A stretch of 64,000 bases of DNA, from assembly GCF_029269835.1 (NCBI RefSeq), contig NZ_JARJBB010000003.1, forward strand, positions 310,001 through 374,000, read 5' to 3'. Within the stretch, counting starts at the first letter, position 1, and each line of letters begins with the position of its first letter. This stretch comes from Streptomyces tropicalis (GTDB lineage Bacteria > Actinomycetota > Actinomycetes > Streptomycetales > Streptomycetaceae). The translations under genes and the position numbers were made by a program. Positions 1 through 8,280 of the stretch are shown here, one piece after another. The notes beneath the pieces were generated by a model. The model was not told the DNA's origin. It worked only from the letters and a program-made list of their open reading frames with translations, and did no database searches.

Positions 1-399
1 CTGTCCCGTGCGGGCGTACGGGTCCTCGTCGTCTGGGAGGGCGTCAACGACCTCAAGGGAAGCCCCGCGGTGACGGATCCCGCCGCCTTCGTGACGGCGT
101 ACCGGACGATCGCCGTCCGCGCCCACGCCCGCGGGATCCGGGTCGTCGGCGCCACCCTCACGCCGTACCGCGGCTACCGCGCCTGGACGGCGGCCGGCGA
201 GGCGGTGCGGGAGCAGGTCAACGCGCTGATCCGGGGCGGCGGGGTGTTCGACGCGGTCGTTGATCTCGACGCCGTCGTCCGCGACCCGGGGCGGCCTGAC
301 CGGATCCTGCCCGCCTACGACCCCGGCGACCACCTCCACCTCGACGACGCCGGGATGCTGGCCGTGGCCTCGGCCGTCCGCACGGTCGCCTTCCGCTGA
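1..399 (+). CDS. SGNH/GDSL-family hydrolase, C-terminal part (gene begins before the window)
   Basis: The reading frame is open from the first base, so the gene is cut by the window edge; an internal ATG at 70 is not the likely start. About 132 residues are visible. WEGVNDL near the left edge fits the block III Asn (GxND-like) of SGNH hydrolases, and DPGDHLHLDDAGM near the C-terminus fits block V with the catalytic Asp-x-x-His. The block I serine motif must lie upstream. These enzymes are esterases or lipases, often secreted in Streptomyces, but no export signal can be judged from the fragment. The substrate is unknown. Confidence 0.8.
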   Translation: MSRAGVRVLVVWEGVNDLKGSPAVTDPAAFVTAYRTIAVRAHARGIRVVGATLTPYRGYRAWTAAGEAVREQVNALIRGGGVFDAVVDLDAVVRDPGRPDRILPAYDPGDHLHLDDAGMLAVASAVRTVAFR

Positions 400-434
400 A
401 CCGGCGCCGGAGGCCGCGCACGGCCCGGGTCCGG

Positions 435-917
435 TCAGCCCCGGAGGACGGCGCCGAGCCACGCCGCCGCGATCAGCAGGCAGGTGAACAGCTCCGCCAG
501 TACGCCGGACCCGCCCGAGCGCATCACGGTGCGCAGTGCCGCCATCGCCTCTCCGTGCCGCCCGAGCCGCAGGCGTTCGTGCAGGTAGATCCCGCCCATG
601 AAGCCGGGGACCGCACCGGCCACGGGGACGAGCACGAAGCCGACGACCGCGCCTGCACCCGCGTACACCGCCATCCGCGGGGTCGCGCCGTTCTCCCGCA
701 GCCGGCGGGGCGGCAGCGCCCAGCGCACCACCTGGGAGAGGAACAGCACGGCGGTCGCGCCGACCAGGACGCCCCAGGCCAGTGGCTGGGGGTCGCTCAG
801 CGCCCACCACAGCACGGCGGCCCACACCAGCCACGACCCCGGCACCCCGGGCACCAGCACTCCGCACAGGCCGAGCAGGATCACCACGCCGACCAGCAGG
901 AGCTCCGACACTCCCAT
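435..917 (-). CDS. DUF456 family small membrane protein
   Basis: A 160-residue protein if started at the internal ATG giving MGVSELLLVGV; the frame stays open seven codons further (to 938) but those residues are not hydrophobic and look untranslated. Hydrophobic segments lie near residues 4-22, 25-42, 48-66, 85-108 and 135-155. Glycine-rich helices around GAGAVVGFVLVPVAG and GFMGGIYLHERLRLG are typical of the DUF456 family of unknown function. It ends just after the hydrolase on the opposite strand, so the two are convergent with a 35-bp gap. The family assignment rests on overall pattern, not on catalytic residues. Confidence 0.75.
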   Translation of the reverse strand: MGVSELLLVGVVILLGLCGVLVPGVPGSWLVWAAVLWWALSDPQPLAWGVLVGATAVLFLSQVVRWALPPRRLRENGATPRMAVYAGAGAVVGFVLVPVAGAVPGFMGGIYLHERLRLGRHGEAMAALRTVMRSGGSGVLAELFTCLLIAAAWLGAVLRG

Positions 918-1058
918 CTGCCCAGGGTGCCGGAGCACCCGGGGGGCCGCAGGCCGGGCGGTGCGGGGCCCGGGGGATCCGGGGGCGAGGAGGCGGGGGC
1001 CGGGGCGCGGGCACGGGGGCGAGGCGGCCGAGGGGCGAGAGAGCGCCGGGGGCCGGCG

Positions 1059-1100
1059 GGGGCCGGTCCCGGTCGGTTCAGCGGGGCCGGTCCCGGTCGG
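1059..1100. repeat. 18-bp direct repeat, two copies
   Basis: The sequence GGGGCCGGTCCCGGTCGG occurs at 1059-1076 and again at 1083-1100, a 24-bp period. It lies immediately downstream of the LuxR-type regulator stop codon, in a G-rich stretch between that gene and the DUF456 gene start. No function is evident. It may be slippage in GC-rich spacer DNA. Confidence 0.7.
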
Positions 1101-1103
1101 GAC

Positions 1104-2093
1104 TCAGCCGACGGGGGCGCGGGCCACCCAGCCGCGCTCGTAGGCGTGCCAGCCCAACTGGAGCCGGGTGGACACCCCGGCCAGCTCCATCAGCCGCCTC
1201 ACCCGGCGCTGCACCGTCCGCAGCCCCAGGTCGAGCTGCTTGGCGACGCTCGCGTCGGTCAGGCCCGCCAGCAGCAGCGAAAGCACCTCCAGATCGGTGC
1301 CGTCGGGGCCGTCCGGGCTCAGCTCGGCCACCCCGGACGGCCCGAAGCGCAGGGGCAGCGCCCGGCGCCACACCGACTCGAACAGCTCCGACAGCAGCCC
1401 CAGCAGCCCGGTCGCATGCACGACCAGCGCGGCCGGCTCCGCGGAGCGCACGGTCAGCGGCACCAGCGCGAGCGCCCGGTCGGCCACCACCAGCTTCGTC
1501 GGCACCCGCTCCACCACCCGCACCTGCTCGCCCCGGCCGAGCGCCGCCGCCAGCTCCTCGACGCCGCCGGGCACGTCCAGCACGGCCCGCTCGACGACCA
1601 CCCGGTAGCGGACCCCGCGGCCGACGGCCTGCACCTCGGCCTCGTTCTCCGCGCCCGGTACGACCACGGTGTCGCCGGTGACCAGCGCGCACACCTCGTC
1701 CACGGCGCCGAGCTGGAGCTGCAGGAAGCGGTGCGTCAGCGCGGAGGCGCCGGTGACCACCTCGACGAGGTCGTGCACCGCCGGTTCGGCGGCGGCCGCG
1801 CGGTACTCCTCGGCGAGCAGCGCGGCCGCCAGCTCGGCCTGCTCCAGCTCGTGCCGCTGACGGGTGAGCAGCGCGCCCAGGGCGACACCGGGCGGCGCGG
1901 CGACCCAGCGTCCCGGGCGGGCCGGGGACTGTGCGGCGAGTCCGTGCCGCTCCAGCCGGCGCAGGGCGCGTTCGGTGTCCTGCTCGCCGAGCATCAGCCG
2001 CCGCGCGAGGTCGGGCACCTCGGCGGCGCCCACGGCCACCAGCGCCCGGTACGCCGCCTCGTGCGCCTCGTCCAGACCTATCGCTGCCAGCAT
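1104..2093 (-). CDS. LuxR-type transcriptional regulator with TrmB-like N-terminus
   Basis: A 329-residue regulator. The start at 2093 (MLAAIGLDEAHEAAYRALV) is chosen because it follows GGGAGGGGCAGGAGCAG; the longer frame to 2159 adds an Arg/Pro-rich stretch with no family character. Residues 1-80 look like a TrmB-like winged helix (EVPDLARRLMLGEQDTERAL). The C-terminus carries a LuxR/GerE-type helix-turn-helix, LTDASVAKQLDLGLRTVQRR, near residues 280-300. This two-HTH layout is common in Streptomyces orphan regulators that lack a receiver domain. The target is unknown; it is divergent from the PP2C-like gene across about 490 bp, so control of that gene is possible. Confidence 0.8.
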   Translation of the reverse strand: MLAAIGLDEAHEAAYRALVAVGAAEVPDLARRLMLGEQDTERALRRLERHGLAAQSPARPGRWVAAPPGVALGALLTRQRHELEQAELAAALLAEEYRAAAAEPAVHDLVEVVTGASALTHRFLQLQLGAVDEVCALVTGDTVVVPGAENEAEVQAVGRGVRYRVVVERAVLDVPGGVEELAAALGRGEQVRVVERVPTKLVVADRALALVPLTVRSAEPAALVVHATGLLGLLSELFESVWRRALPLRFGPSGVAELSPDGPDGTDLEVLSLLLAGLTDASVAKQLDLGLRTVQRRVRRLMELAGVSTRLQLGWHAYERGWVARAPVG

Positions 2094-2586
2094 CTGCTCC
2101 TGCCCCTCCCTTACGGCCCGCGGCGCCCGCAGTCGTGGCGGAAAACGGCCACGGCGCAAACCCGCCGTGGCTCATCATCGCCGTACCCCCCGCCCCTCTG
2201 ACAAGGTGGCGCCACCGACACACCGCCGGGCGCCCGACGTTCCGGCCGGTACCTGTGGCCTGCGGTGACGTCCCCTCGGCGCGGCAGGCCCGGAGTCCAC
2301 GCGCCGCGTGCACCCGGGGACCACCCAGTGGGCCCGGCGCGGCCGGAGGGGCGGTGTTTCGGCCGCCGACGAGCGTCGCCCGGCCCGGGCGTGCCGTGCG
2401 CGCGCCGGGTCCCGGCCGCGCCCCAGGCGTCGCCGGGCGGTCCTCCCGTGGGGGGTGGGACTGCCCGGCGACCATCTCCGTACCACCGTTCGACGCGTCA
2501 CCCGACGCACCGTCAACGGCGTGTGCAGCCAAGGAATGTGCGGATGCCCCGTTTCCATCGGGGCCGCACGGTGGACAATTGGGGGC
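2094..2586. other. Divergent intergenic region without a supported gene
   Basis: About 490 bp separate the LuxR-type regulator from the PP2C-like gene. Frames through it give only Arg/Pro/Gly-rich translations with no domain character. A short inverted repeat CCCCG-TTTCCAT-CGGGG lies near 2548-2564, close to the PP2C-like start. The region must hold promoters for both flanking genes, but I see no convincing -35/-10 pair. Confidence 0.5.
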
Positions 2587-5403
2587 ATGAGCCAGCAGGG
2601 GGGAAGGTCCACCGGTCACCAGGACGACTGGTGGGGGCAGTTGTACGACGACGCCACCGAGGACACCGGGCCGACGGCCGCGGGGGACACCCTGGACGAC
2701 CGCTTCGCCTCGGCCACGGGCACGCTGGGGAAGTCGCCGGCACCTCCGGGACGGGAGGTACCGGCGCCACGGTCCGAGTCGGGGCCGGTCTCCGCGTCCC
2801 ACCCGCGGTCGCAGCCCGCCCCGCCCTCCGCACCCGGAGGGCGCCACGAGCCGGCCCGGGGGCCCGGAGCCGGGCCGGGGCCCGCGTCGGCCCCGCCGTT
2901 CGCGTCCGGGGCGCGTTCCGGGTCTGCGCCGCGGCACGAGTCCGCCCCGCCGTCCGGCCCCGGAACGGCGGGCGGGGACTCCGACTTCGGCCCGGGGGCT
3001 CCGCAGCGCGCCGGAGCGGGGGAGGAGCGGCCCGGGAACGGTCCGGCCGGAGCCGTACGGGCTTCCGGTGCGGCGGGGACGCCACCCCCCGGCCCGGACT
3101 GGTGGCGCCGGGCTCCCCGGGAGGCACCCGGCCGCACAGCGCCCCCGGCCGACGCCTCGGCCGCGCCGACCCGGCCGGGTCCCGGGGACCCGCGGCACCC
3201 GGCCACTCCACCGCTCCCGGCCGGCGCCTCGCCCGCGCCGACCCGGCCGGGTCCCGGCGACCCGCGGCACGCGGTCACTCCACCGCCCCCGGAGGCACAG
3301 CCGGACCCGCCCGGCCTGCGGCAGCCGGACGTTCCACCGCCGGCCCCGCCGTCGTCGCCCGCCGAACCACCTCGGCCTTCGCCCTCGTCGCGCGCCGAAC
3401 CACCACGGCTCTCCGCCCCACCGGCATCTCCGGCCGAGCGGACCCGGCCGCCCGCCCCGTCGGCCCCGCCGGTGGAGCCGCCGCAGGCCCCGGCCTCCCC
3501 CGCATCCCCTGCCGAGGAGACCCGGGCCTCCGCCCCGCCGGTGTCTCCCGGCGAGCGGGACGGGCGTTCCGTGCCCCCCGCCCCGCCCGCCGAGCCGCCG
3601 CGCGGCTCCGCCTCTCCCCGGCCTTCCTCCGGCCGGCCCTGGGCCGCCGCACCGCCGTCGTCCCCGGCCGGGCCCGAGCGGGCGCCGGCGCAACCCGCCG
3701 TACCGGGCGACTGGCCGCAGGCCGCCGTACCGCCGTCGTCCCCGGCCGGGCGGACCCCGCACGCCGAGCCGCCCGCCGCCGAACCGCCGCGTGGTCCCGC
3801 CCCGTTGGCGTCCGCTGCCGAGTCGCCGCGCGGCTCCGTCCCGCTGACGCCTTCCGCCGGGCGGCCGTGGACCTCCGCGCCGCCCACGCCCGGCACCGGG
3901 CAGGCGCGCGCGTCCGCGCCCCCGCCTCCGACGACTCCGCCTCCGACGCCTCCGCCCCCGCCTCCGACGACTCCGCCTCCGGCCGCGTCGTCTCCGCCCC
4001 CGCCGCCCTCCACGCCCCCGGCGCCCACCGGACCTCCGCACGCCGAGTCCGGCCCCGGGCCCGCCGCGCCCACTGCTTCCGGTCCGGGGCGGCCCGCCGC
4101 ACCCGCTGCTTCCGGTCCGGGGCGGCCCGCCGCACCCACCGCTTCCGGCCCGGCCAGGCCCCCCGAGTCCTCCACTCCCGCCGAGGCCGCGGCCGTCCCC
4201 TCCGCCGAAGGCGTTGTGCCGTCCGCCTCGTGGACGCCGCCACAGCCGGCCTCCGGCACCGAGCGGGACGCCGCGCCCGCCCCCGCCGCCGAAGGCCCTG
4301 TGCCGCCCGCCCCCGCGACGCCGCCGCGGGCGGCCTCCGGCGTCGGGAAGGAGGCCCCGCCCGCTTCCGCCGCGGACGCGCCGCCCGCGTCGCCCCCGTC
4401 GACCGCGGCCGTCCCCGCGAGCCCCCCGCCCCTGCCCCCCGCCGTGGACTACGTCGGCTCCGGACCGCCCACCTACGACGCGGAGCCGACCGCACTGCCG
4501 CTCGCCGACCCGGACGATCTGGACGCCCTGGTGCCGGACACCGTGCTCGACGGAGCCCGCTACGGGGCCTGCACGCTGCGTGCGGTGTCGGTGTGCGGCG
4601 ACTCCGGACGCTACCGGGGCGAGCCGCGCCGCGACGCCCTGCTCACCGCGCGCTTCGGCGCCGGGGAGCGCGCGCTGGTGCTGGTGGCGATGGCGACCGG
4701 CGCCCGTGCCACCCCCGGGGCGCACCGTGCCGCCGCCGAGGCGTGCCGGTGGATCGCGGGCGCCGTGGGCCGCAGCCACGCCCGGCTCGCCGAGGACATC
4801 CGGGCCGCCCGCCGCGGCGACCTGAAGGCGGGGCTGCACCGTCTCACCGACCGCAGCCTGGGCCGGCTCCGGGCCGGCGCCGCCGGACAGGGCCTCGCCC
4901 CGGAGGAGTACGCGGCCACCCTGCGCTGCCTGCTCCTGCCCGCCGACCCCGGCTGCCGCACCCGTGTCTTCTTCGGCGTCGGCCCCGGCGGCCTCTTCCG
5001 GCTGCGCGACGGTGAGTGGCAGGACATCGAACCGCGCGCGTCGGAGGCGGCCGGTGACGCGGTCGCCGGGTTCGGGTCGCCGCCGGCCGAGACCCCCGAG
5101 GGCGACCGGCTCACCATGGACCTCGGCGTCACCACCGCGCCGGGCCCCCGCGAGGAGGCGCCCGAACCACCGCGTGCCCCGTTCCTCTTCCGCGCCTCGT
5201 TGGCCCGGCCGGGTGACACGCTCCTGCTGTGCACGAGCGGTCTGGCCGACCCGTTGCGCGGCGAACCCGGCCTGGGTGCGCACCTGGGCCGCCGGTGGTC
5301 AGGTCGCACGCCGCCCGGGCTCGCCGCGTTCCTCGCCGACGCCCGGACCCGGGTCAAGGGCTACGCGGACGACCGCACGGCCGCCGCCGTGTGGGAGGCG
5401 TGA
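2587..5403 (+). CDS. Proline-rich protein with C-terminal PP2C-like phosphatase domain
   Basis: A 938-residue protein. The ATG at 2587 (MSQQGGRSTGHQDDWWGQLY) is chosen although the frame stays open to 2308, because the upstream translation is Arg-rich noise. Residues about 40-620 form a long Pro/Ala/Ser/Gly-rich disordered segment with internal repeats: APTRPGPGDPRH occurs twice, ASGPGRPAAP occurs in tandem, and there is a polyproline run around 3910-4020. From about residue 640 to the end lies a compact domain with VCGDSGRYRGEPRRDALLTA, a C-terminal GDTLLLCTSGLADPL motif and KGYADDRTAAAVWE, matching PP2C/SpoIIE-type phosphatases; TSGLAD and DDRTA are the usual metal-binding turns. The first metal-binding motif is degenerate, so catalytic activity is uncertain. 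No membrane segment is seen. Confidence 0.8.
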   Translation: MSQQGGRSTGHQDDWWGQLYDDATEDTGPTAAGDTLDDRFASATGTLGKSPAPPGREVPAPRSESGPVSASHPRSQPAPPSAPGGRHEPARGPGAGPGPASAPPFASGARSGSAPRHESAPPSGPGTAGGDSDFGPGAPQRAGAGEERPGNGPAGAVRASGAAGTPPPGPDWWRRAPREAPGRTAPPADASAAPTRPGPGDPRHPATPPLPAGASPAPTRPGPGDPRHAVTPPPPEAQPDPPGLRQPDVPPPAPPSSPAEPPRPSPSSRAEPPRLSAPPASPAERTRPPAPSAPPVEPPQAPASPASPAEETRASAPPVSPGERDGRSVPPAPPAEPPRGSASPRPSSGRPWAAAPPSSPAGPERAPAQPAVPGDWPQAAVPPSSPAGRTPHAEPPAAEPPRGPAPLASAAESPRGSVPLTPSAGRPWTSAPPTPGTGQARASAPPPPTTPPPTPPPPPPTTPPPAASSPPPPPSTPPAPTGPPHAESGPGPAAPTASGPGRPAAPAASGPGRPAAPTASGPARPPESSTPAEAAAVPSAEGVVPSASWTPPQPASGTERDAAPAPAAEGPVPPAPATPPRAASGVGKEAPPASAADAPPASPPSTAAVPASPPPLPPAVDYVGSGPPTYDAEPTALPLADPDDLDALVPDTVLDGARYGACTLRAVSVCGDSGRYRGEPRRDALLTARFGAGERALVLVAMATGARATPGAHRAAAEACRWIAGAVGRSHARLAEDIRAARRGDLKAGLHRLTDRSLGRLRAGAAGQGLAPEEYAATLRCLLLPADPGCRTRVFFGVGPGGLFRLRDGEWQDIEPRASEAAGDAVAGFGSPPAETPEGDRLTMDLGVTTAPGPREEAPEPPRAPFLFRASLARPGDTLLLCTSGLADPLRGEPGLGAHLGRRWSGRTPPGLAAFLADARTRVKGYADDRTAAAVWEA

Positions 5404-5469
5404 GCGGGCGGGCTGTGGATTGATGGACCCAGAGGGATCCGCAGGTGACCGAAGGGGTGTCCGAGAGCC

Positions 5470-7212
5470 ATGGCCAAGCAGAACGTCGCAGAGCAGTTCG
5501 TGGACATCGTGGTCCGCGCCGGTGTGCAGCGCCTCTACGGTGTCGTCGGCGACAGTCTGAACCCCGTGGTCGACGCGGTCCGACGCAATCCGGCGATCGA
5601 CTGGATCCACGTCCGCCACGAGGAGACCGCCGCCTTCGCGGCCGGTGCGGAGGCGCAGCTCACCGGCAGGCTCGCGGCGTGCGCGGGCTCCTGCGGCCCG
5701 GGCAACCTGCACCTCGTCAACGGCCTCTACGACGCCCACCGTTCCATGGCCCCGGTCCTCGCCCTGGCCTCGCACATCCCCTCCAGCGAGATCGGTCTGG
5801 GCTACTTCCAGGAGACCCACCCGGACCGGCTGTTCACCGAGTGCAGCCACTACAGCGAGATGATCTCCAACCCTCGGCAGATGCCGAGGCTCGTGCAGAC
5901 CGCCATCCAGCACGCCGTGGGCCGCAGCGGGGTGGCCGTGGTGACCCTGCCCGGCGACGTCGCCGACCAGCCCGCGCCGGACAAGCCCCTCGTCAACGCC
6001 ATCGTCACCTCGCGGCCCACCGTCCGTCCCGGCGACGCCGAGATCGACCGGCTCGTGCGGATGATCGACGAGGCGGAACGGGTCACCCTGTTCTGCGGAA
6101 GCGGCACCGCGGGCGCGCACGCCGAGGTGATGCAGCTCGCCGAGCGGCTCAAGTCGCCGGTGGGCCACGCGCTGCGCGGCAAGGAGTGGATCCAGTACGA
6201 CAACCCGTACGACGTCGGGATGAGCGGTCTGCTCGGCTACGGGGCCGCGTACGAGGCCACTCACGAGTGCGACCTGCTGATCCTGCTCGGCACCGACTTC
6301 CCGTACAACGCGTTCCTGCCCACCGACGTGCGGATCGTGCAGGTCGACGTGCGGCCGGAGGTGCTCGGCCGCCGCTCCCGGCTCGACCTCGCGGTGTGGG
6401 GCGACGTGAAGGAGACCCTGCGCTGCGTGATCCCGCGGGTGCGGGTCAAGCAGAGCCGGCGCTTCCTCGACAGGATGCTGAAGAAGCACACGGACGCCCT
6501 CGAAGGCGTGGTGAAGGCCTACACCCGCAAGGTGGAGAAACGCGTCCCGATCCACCCGGAGTACGTGGCCTCCGTGCTCGACGGGATCGCCGACGACGAC
6601 GCGGTGTTCACCGTCGACACCGGCATGTGCAACGTCTGGGCGGCCCGCTACCTGTCGCCCAACGGCCGCCGGCGCGTCATCGGCTCCTTCTCGCACGGCT
6701 CGATGGCGAACGCGCTGCCCATGGCGATCGGCGCGCAGTTCACCGACCGGCACCGCCAGGTGGTGTCGCTGTCCGGGGACGGCGGATTCGCCATGCTGAT
6801 GGGCGACTTCCTGACCCTGGTGCAGTACGGGCTGCCGGTGAAGGTCGTGCTGTTCAACAACTCCGCGCTCAGCATGGTCGAGTTGGAGATGATGGTCGCC
6901 GGGCTGCCCGCCCACGGCACCACGAACGTCAACCCGGACTTCGCCGCCGTCGCCCGCGCCTGCGGCGCCCACGGCATCCGGGTGGAGAAGCCCAAGCAGC
7001 TCGCCGGTGCCCTGCGGGACGCCTTCCGGCACAAGGGTCCCGCGCTCGTCGACGTCGTGACCGATCCCAACGCGCTGTCCATCCCGCCGAAGATCAGCGC
7101 CGAGATGGTGACCGGCTTCGCCCTGTCCGCCTCCAAGGTCGTCCTGGACGGCGGCGTCGGCCGAATGCTCCAGATGGCCCGCTCCAACCTGCGCAACGTG
7201 CCGCGGCCGTGA
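5470..7212 (+). CDS. poxB: Thiamine pyrophosphate enzyme, pyruvate oxidase/dehydrogenase (quinone) type
   Basis: A 580-residue TPP enzyme of the PoxB class, which decarboxylates pyruvate to acetate and CO2 and passes electrons to quinone through FAD. The N-terminal PYR domain has the cofactor-activating Glu at residue 51 in HVRHEETAAFAAGAEA. The central domain carries the FAD-fold segment (FCGSGTAGAHAEV, residues about 200-340). The C-terminal PP domain has the Mg/TPP motif GDGGFAMLMGDF...FNN near residues 436-465. Length fits the family (about 570-600). It starts 66 bp after the PP2C-like gene with GTGTCCGAGAGCC upstream, so the two may be cotranscribed, though their functions are not obviously linked. 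A different TPP specificity cannot be fully excluded. Confidence 0.9.
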   Translation: MAKQNVAEQFVDIVVRAGVQRLYGVVGDSLNPVVDAVRRNPAIDWIHVRHEETAAFAAGAEAQLTGRLAACAGSCGPGNLHLVNGLYDAHRSMAPVLALASHIPSSEIGLGYFQETHPDRLFTECSHYSEMISNPRQMPRLVQTAIQHAVGRSGVAVVTLPGDVADQPAPDKPLVNAIVTSRPTVRPGDAEIDRLVRMIDEAERVTLFCGSGTAGAHAEVMQLAERLKSPVGHALRGKEWIQYDNPYDVGMSGLLGYGAAYEATHECDLLILLGTDFPYNAFLPTDVRIVQVDVRPEVLGRRSRLDLAVWGDVKETLRCVIPRVRVKQSRRFLDRMLKKHTDALEGVVKAYTRKVEKRVPIHPEYVASVLDGIADDDAVFTVDTGMCNVWAARYLSPNGRRRVIGSFSHGSMANALPMAIGAQFTDRHRQVVSLSGDGGFAMLMGDFLTLVQYGLPVKVVLFNNSALSMVELEMMVAGLPAHGTTNVNPDFAAVARACGAHGIRVEKPKQLAGALRDAFRHKGPALVDVVTDPNALSIPPKISAEMVTGFALSASKVVLDGGVGRMLQMARSNLRNVPRP

Positions 7213-7699
7213 CGCGTCGCCCCCCGGAGTGAGGAGCGGCGAGCGGGGAGGCGGGAGCCGTGCAGGGCCGTGCGGAGCGGTGCGGGGTCGCGCCACCCCC
7301 TGGTTCCGGCCAACTTCGCGCACCGGTCCGCGGCGCCGCACACGCCGCCGTACGGCCCCCGCCCCGCGGCCGCCGTACCCCTCCGGCCCGCCGGGCCGCC
7401 GCCGCGCGGGGCCCCCGTCCGGTGGCTACGCCCGGATCGGCAGTCCGCGCTGGACGGACGGGCCCACTCAGGCCGGTCCCGGGGGTCCCGGCGCGGTAGT
7501 CGCGCGGACCGGACGGCCCGGTCGGCCGCCGCCCGAGCCGCACACGGCATTCCTCCGGCCTGCGCGGCAGCGTCCCGATGATGGCCGAACATCCGGTCGT
7601 TGACGATGAGACATGACTCGTGCCGGACAGTGCTGGGCATGCACCCCGTGAACGTGTTCGAGCAGGAGGGAAAGCGACATCGGCGCGCGGGCGGGGGTC
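7213..7699. other. Long GC-rich spacer, no gene supported
   Basis: Nearly 490 bp between poxB and the ATPase gene. All frames give Pro/Arg/Ala-rich translations without domain character. The composition becomes less extreme around 7590-7650, where TTGACG at 7601 could be a -35 element, but no good -10 follows at 16-18 bp. A purine-rich AGGAGGGAAAG at 7664-7674 resembles a ribosome-binding site but has no start codon at the right distance. Confidence 0.5.
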
Positions 7700-8182
7700 A
7701 TGACGAGGCAGGCACGAGGGGGCGGTCCCGGGACGGTCGGGGCCTCCTCGGCGGACACGGCGGAGGAGCAGGACGACGGCGGTGCCGACCGGTTCCCCGC
7801 GCCTCAACTGAGGCGCAGGCTGGGGCGGTCGGACCTGAAGGCGGTGCCCGAGGCGCGCAGGGCCCTGCGCGACCTGCTGCGCCACTGGGGCGGACCGGGC
7901 GCCTCGGATGTGGCGGAGCTGCTCACCAGCGAACTGGTCACCAACGCGCTGGTCCACACCGACCACGACGCGGTCCTGACGGCCTGCGTGGCACCGCACG
8001 GTCTCCGCGTGGAGGTCAGGGACTTCGTCGCCCGCCGCCCGAGGCCCCGGGCCACGGGCGGCGGTCACGACACGCACGGCCGGGGCCTGTTCCTGGTGCA
8101 GTCCCTGGCCGACGCCTGGGGCGTCCGGGCGCACGGCGTCGGCAAGTCGGTGTGGTTCGAACTGGGCGCGGGCGCGGCCTGA
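7700..8182 (+). CDS. ATP-binding regulatory protein of the anti-sigma factor (HATPase_c) type
   Basis: A 160-residue protein related to RsbW/SpoIIAB-like kinases, which are very numerous in Streptomyces and often act as anti-sigma factors or sensors. After a disordered N-terminus of about 35 residues, a GHKL fold is visible: VAELLTSELVTNALVHT is the N-box with Glu and Asn for Mg-ATP, and GGHDTHGRGLFLVQSLADAW is the G-box region. The usual Asp of the DxGxG motif (EVRDFVARRP) is present but the glycines are poor. The ATG at 7700 follows a G-rich stretch and is uncertain; no better start in frame was found. No sigma factor or phosphatase gene is adjacent. Confidence 0.8.
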   Translation: MTRQARGGGPGTVGASSADTAEEQDDGGADRFPAPQLRRRLGRSDLKAVPEARRALRDLLRHWGGPGASDVAELLTSELVTNALVHTDHDAVLTACVAPHGLRVEVRDFVARRPRPRATGGGHDTHGRGLFLVQSLADAWGVRAHGVGKSVWFELGAGAA

Positions 8183-8202
8183 GCCCGGCGGCGGACGGGG
8201 GC

Positions 8203-8245
8203 GGGGGGGGGGGGGGGGGGGGGGCCCCGGGGGCCCCCCCCCCCC
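8203..8245. repeat. Extreme homopolymer tract: 22 G, then 4 C, 5 G and 12 C
   Basis: A run of 22 consecutive G (8203-8224) is followed by CCCC, GGGGG and 12 C (to 8245). It lies between two convergent genes (stops at 8182 and 8281), exactly where a bidirectional terminator would be expected, and the G and C runs could pair into a hairpin. It could also be a sequencing or assembly artefact, since homopolymers this long are very hard to read. Confidence 0.6.
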
Positions 8246-8280
8246 TCCTCCGCGGGAGACCTGACGAGTGTTCCCCGGCG

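Noticed and set aside
3900..4150. Repeats in the proline-rich segment as a possible CRISPR or VNTR array
   Set aside because: The repeats are in frame, imperfect and protein-level; there are no spacers of constant length.
1078..5283. A 1401-codon open frame on the minus strand, antisense to the regulator and PP2C-like genes
   Set aside because: It is the mirror of the GC-rich proline-rich gene. Its translation is Arg/Gly-rich without domains, while the plus-strand frame has a start signal and a recognisable C-terminal domain.
7229..7603. Short plus-strand frames after poxB
   Set aside because: Pro/Arg-rich translations, no ribosome-binding site and no domain; treated as non-coding spacer.
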